Assembly (NCBI GenBank): GCA_036362985.1
Contig: JAYGXS010000004.1
Coordinates: forward strand, 398,375 to 462,374
Source of the DNA: Ligula intestinalis
Lineage: Eukaryota; Platyhelminthes; Cestoda; Diphyllobothriidea; Diphyllobothriidae
Direction: 5' to 3'
DNA: 64,000 nt
Shown here: positions 62,171-64,000 of the stretch, piece by piece
Position numbering within the stretch: position 1 is the first letter of the stretch
Layout of the letters: each line of letters opens with the position of its first letter
Made by a program: the position numbers and the translations under genes
The notes under the pieces: generated by a model
Seen by the model: only the letters and a program-made list of their open reading frames with translations
Databases searched by the model: none
Told to the model about the DNA's origin: nothing

Positions 62171-63099
62171 ACAGAAAAATACAGTAAGTGCACTATCTCG
62201 TGAAATGAGTTGGAAAACGTAATGAAAGTCATTTTGCGGGAAGTCAGCAAATGTGGCGTGCCCCCAAATTATTATCACAGTGTAGTTATAAATATAAGTA
62301 AAAACAAGTCAGGGTTTGATTGAGCAATTACTATTAACTAGCATAGATAAATGTGCGACGAGTGCGACGAGCAGCAAACTGTTTTGGAAATACTGCTGAA
62401 CACTACGAATTTCACAGTTTTGCTTTGTTTGTCCATAAATACCGATTTCTTTCAACCTATTTACCGAAAACTTAGAAATAAGCAATATCTTAAAAGCATT
62501 TACCCAAATGAGTTCTGAAAAATTCCTCCTTAGATAGCTGCCTGTGTGAGTCATGACTTTAGAATCGCCCAAACATGTCAACTCATTTCCGAGAAAAATG
62601 AATCTCCAAAACAAAAGCCGAGAATGAATACGACTAAGATTAATTCAAAAACATTTTAGAACAAGTTACCTCCCCAAAAAGCGCTTAAGTTAGATATTTC
62701 GAAGTCGAGTATCTGTGTACGATACGTTTTTCGAAGTTAAAGTCAAGATCAAAATGGGATATTTTGACCGGTTTTTGACTTCCCTAAAATTAAGAGGAAA
62801 AAACTGTGCTGTAAATGAAATAAGTCACATTTCTACGCAAACCAGAGCAGTTTTCAAAACGTCCTTTTACTTTAGGGCACCGTTCTTTGATTTTAATTGC
62901 ACAACAGAGTGACCCAAAATATCCTACAGCATTTTTAAACACGATAATCTTTTACTTCTTCCGTTTAGAGTTTTGATATTTATTGATTTTCGTCTATATT
63001 TGGACAACATTTGGATGAACTTAGTTTACGAGGTTAGTTAAAAAAACATGAGATTTCGAGGAAGTCCATCTACAGTCAAATAGATCTACTAATTTCGGC
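62171..63099. other. No gene recognised
   Basis: AT-rich. The + strand frame at 62715-62912 has no recognisable motif. Confidence 0.4.
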
Positions 63100-63580
63100 G
63101 AAGTAAAACACCTTTTTGCGTCTTGTAAGTTTATTACTTATCTTTAGGGCACAAAACGTAACATATTTGTAGAGCAAACATTTGTAAACTAGATTTGTCA
63201 ACCTTTTTTGACTCTAGTGCTGTATCTCATAAGTACACTAACCTCTATTTCATGGACGCAAAACAAGATTTTCTCTGTAGTGAACAGATATAATTAAACA
63301 TTTTCTGCTCTTTGTGAATGCATTTTTATACTTCAGCACGCACAAATGTGAATCGTTTCTCCGCAGCTCTTCATAGCATAGGGAATTTCTTAGATATCAA
63401 CAAAGGTTGGATTTCGCCCGTTTCCGCCTATATTTTCTCCAACTATACTGATTTGGATGGAATTTAGTTCTAGCAAACAGCATTTTGCGCCTCAATCCAA
63501 CCCAATGAACTAAATAAACGACCTCAATTTTGTGTTAAATCCCCCAATCTTCAACTTTTCATCAGATATATGACCTACTG
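63100..63580 (-). repeat. Repeat F, copy 2 (inverted partner of 3940-4430)
   Basis: The reverse complement follows 3940-4430 in order, e.g. GGTCGTTTATTTAGTTCATT, GGGTTGGATTGAGGCG and GTAATAAACTTACAAGACG. Differences are scattered, so the copies are old. Confidence 0.6.
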
Positions 63581-64000
63581 TACGTTTCCTCTTCTGTCTG
63601 TTTGATGCTTTCCTGGCCACCAAGTGAAAGAGGGAGTCGAGACACATGCATTCCTGAGAAGGACAGTCAGAGATATGACCAAAAACAGATTCCTGATTAT
63701 AAATTATATCGATACGAACTTCAGCATGAAGTCATTAGAGTTTTGTACAGCGGATAAATCAAGCTGTTTAGCCTAATCCACGGATTGCATATTTACGTCA
63801 ATGCTGTGACTGCTAGTTGTACTGAAGGAGCGCTTGTGTCCAGAGCCAGGTAGCTAACGACAAGTTGAGCCTCTCTTTCTCACCTTTTATCGAATAAATG
63901 CTGCAAACTGAAAAACCTAAGAAAAAGTCACACTATAGGTTTTCGGCAGCAGTCAAGCAACCTGTGGCTGTATTTCCGTGAGAATGTAACAGTGTTAACT

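Noticed and set aside
1..64000. CRISPR arrays, bacterial operons, phage or plasmid features
   Set aside because: No spaced short direct repeats, no ribosome-binding-site-led gene series; introns and LINEs show eukaryotic DNA.

Overview
The window is eukaryotic nuclear DNA, most likely from a parasitic flatworm (cestode or trematode; this assignment is an inference). The reasons are a gene split by very short introns (about 28 to 50 nt) as well as kilobase introns, many Penelope-like elements with GIY-YIG endonuclease, CR1-like and RTE-like LINEs of the kind common in flatworms, and tRNA-derived SINEs. There are no operons, and most long open frames are decayed transposon proteins. A 100-N gap lies at 23070-23169.

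The one convincing host gene is on the + strand from 38269 to 54582. Ten exons, all joined in phase, give a 364-residue inositol-tetrakisphosphate 1-kinase (ITPK1), an ATP-grasp enzyme. Its large introns carry SINEs, LINE pieces, a D-repeat array and a foldback element with about 360-bp arms. A second host trace, at 21051-21664, is a broken intronless piece of a BACK/Kelch protein.

Layout. 1-2.3 kb: repeat X, then Penelope-like element PLE-1 with a good hammerhead ribozyme candidate at 2281-2319. 2.3-6.2 kb: dispersed repeats E, Y and F with a SINE-like S1 insertion. 6.2-9.0 kb (-): an I/Jockey-like LINE with its RT core deleted. 9.1-20.9 kb: SINE-like S1 and S2 copies, PLE pieces (10.5-11.9, 12.8-13.0, 14.6-15.0 kb) and an RTE endonuclease piece (15.5-15.8 kb). 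20.9-23.1 kb: repeat X, the Kelch pseudogene, PLE-5 and a second edge copy of X at the gap. 23.4-26.0 kb: tandem Y repeats split by PLE-6. 26.4-27.6 kb: a CR1-like 3' end. 28.6-33.3 kb: a nearly complete CR1-like element with ORF1 and ORF2. 33.9-37.1 kb: one CR1-like copy broken by two younger insertions of its own kind. 38.2-54.6 kb: ITPK1. 54.7-64 kb: one unassigned ORF, two RTE-like 3' ends on the - strand, one S2 SINE and AT-rich DNA, ending with an inverted copy of repeat F.

Two small RNA-like motif families recur. One matches minimal hammerhead ribozymes (2281, 17214, 24539, 50054). The other is a nested hairpin of the form CTGAYGATG - stem - GAAACGTCAG, often followed by an AATAAA-like signal (at least eight copies). 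All homology calls were made by eye, without database searches.
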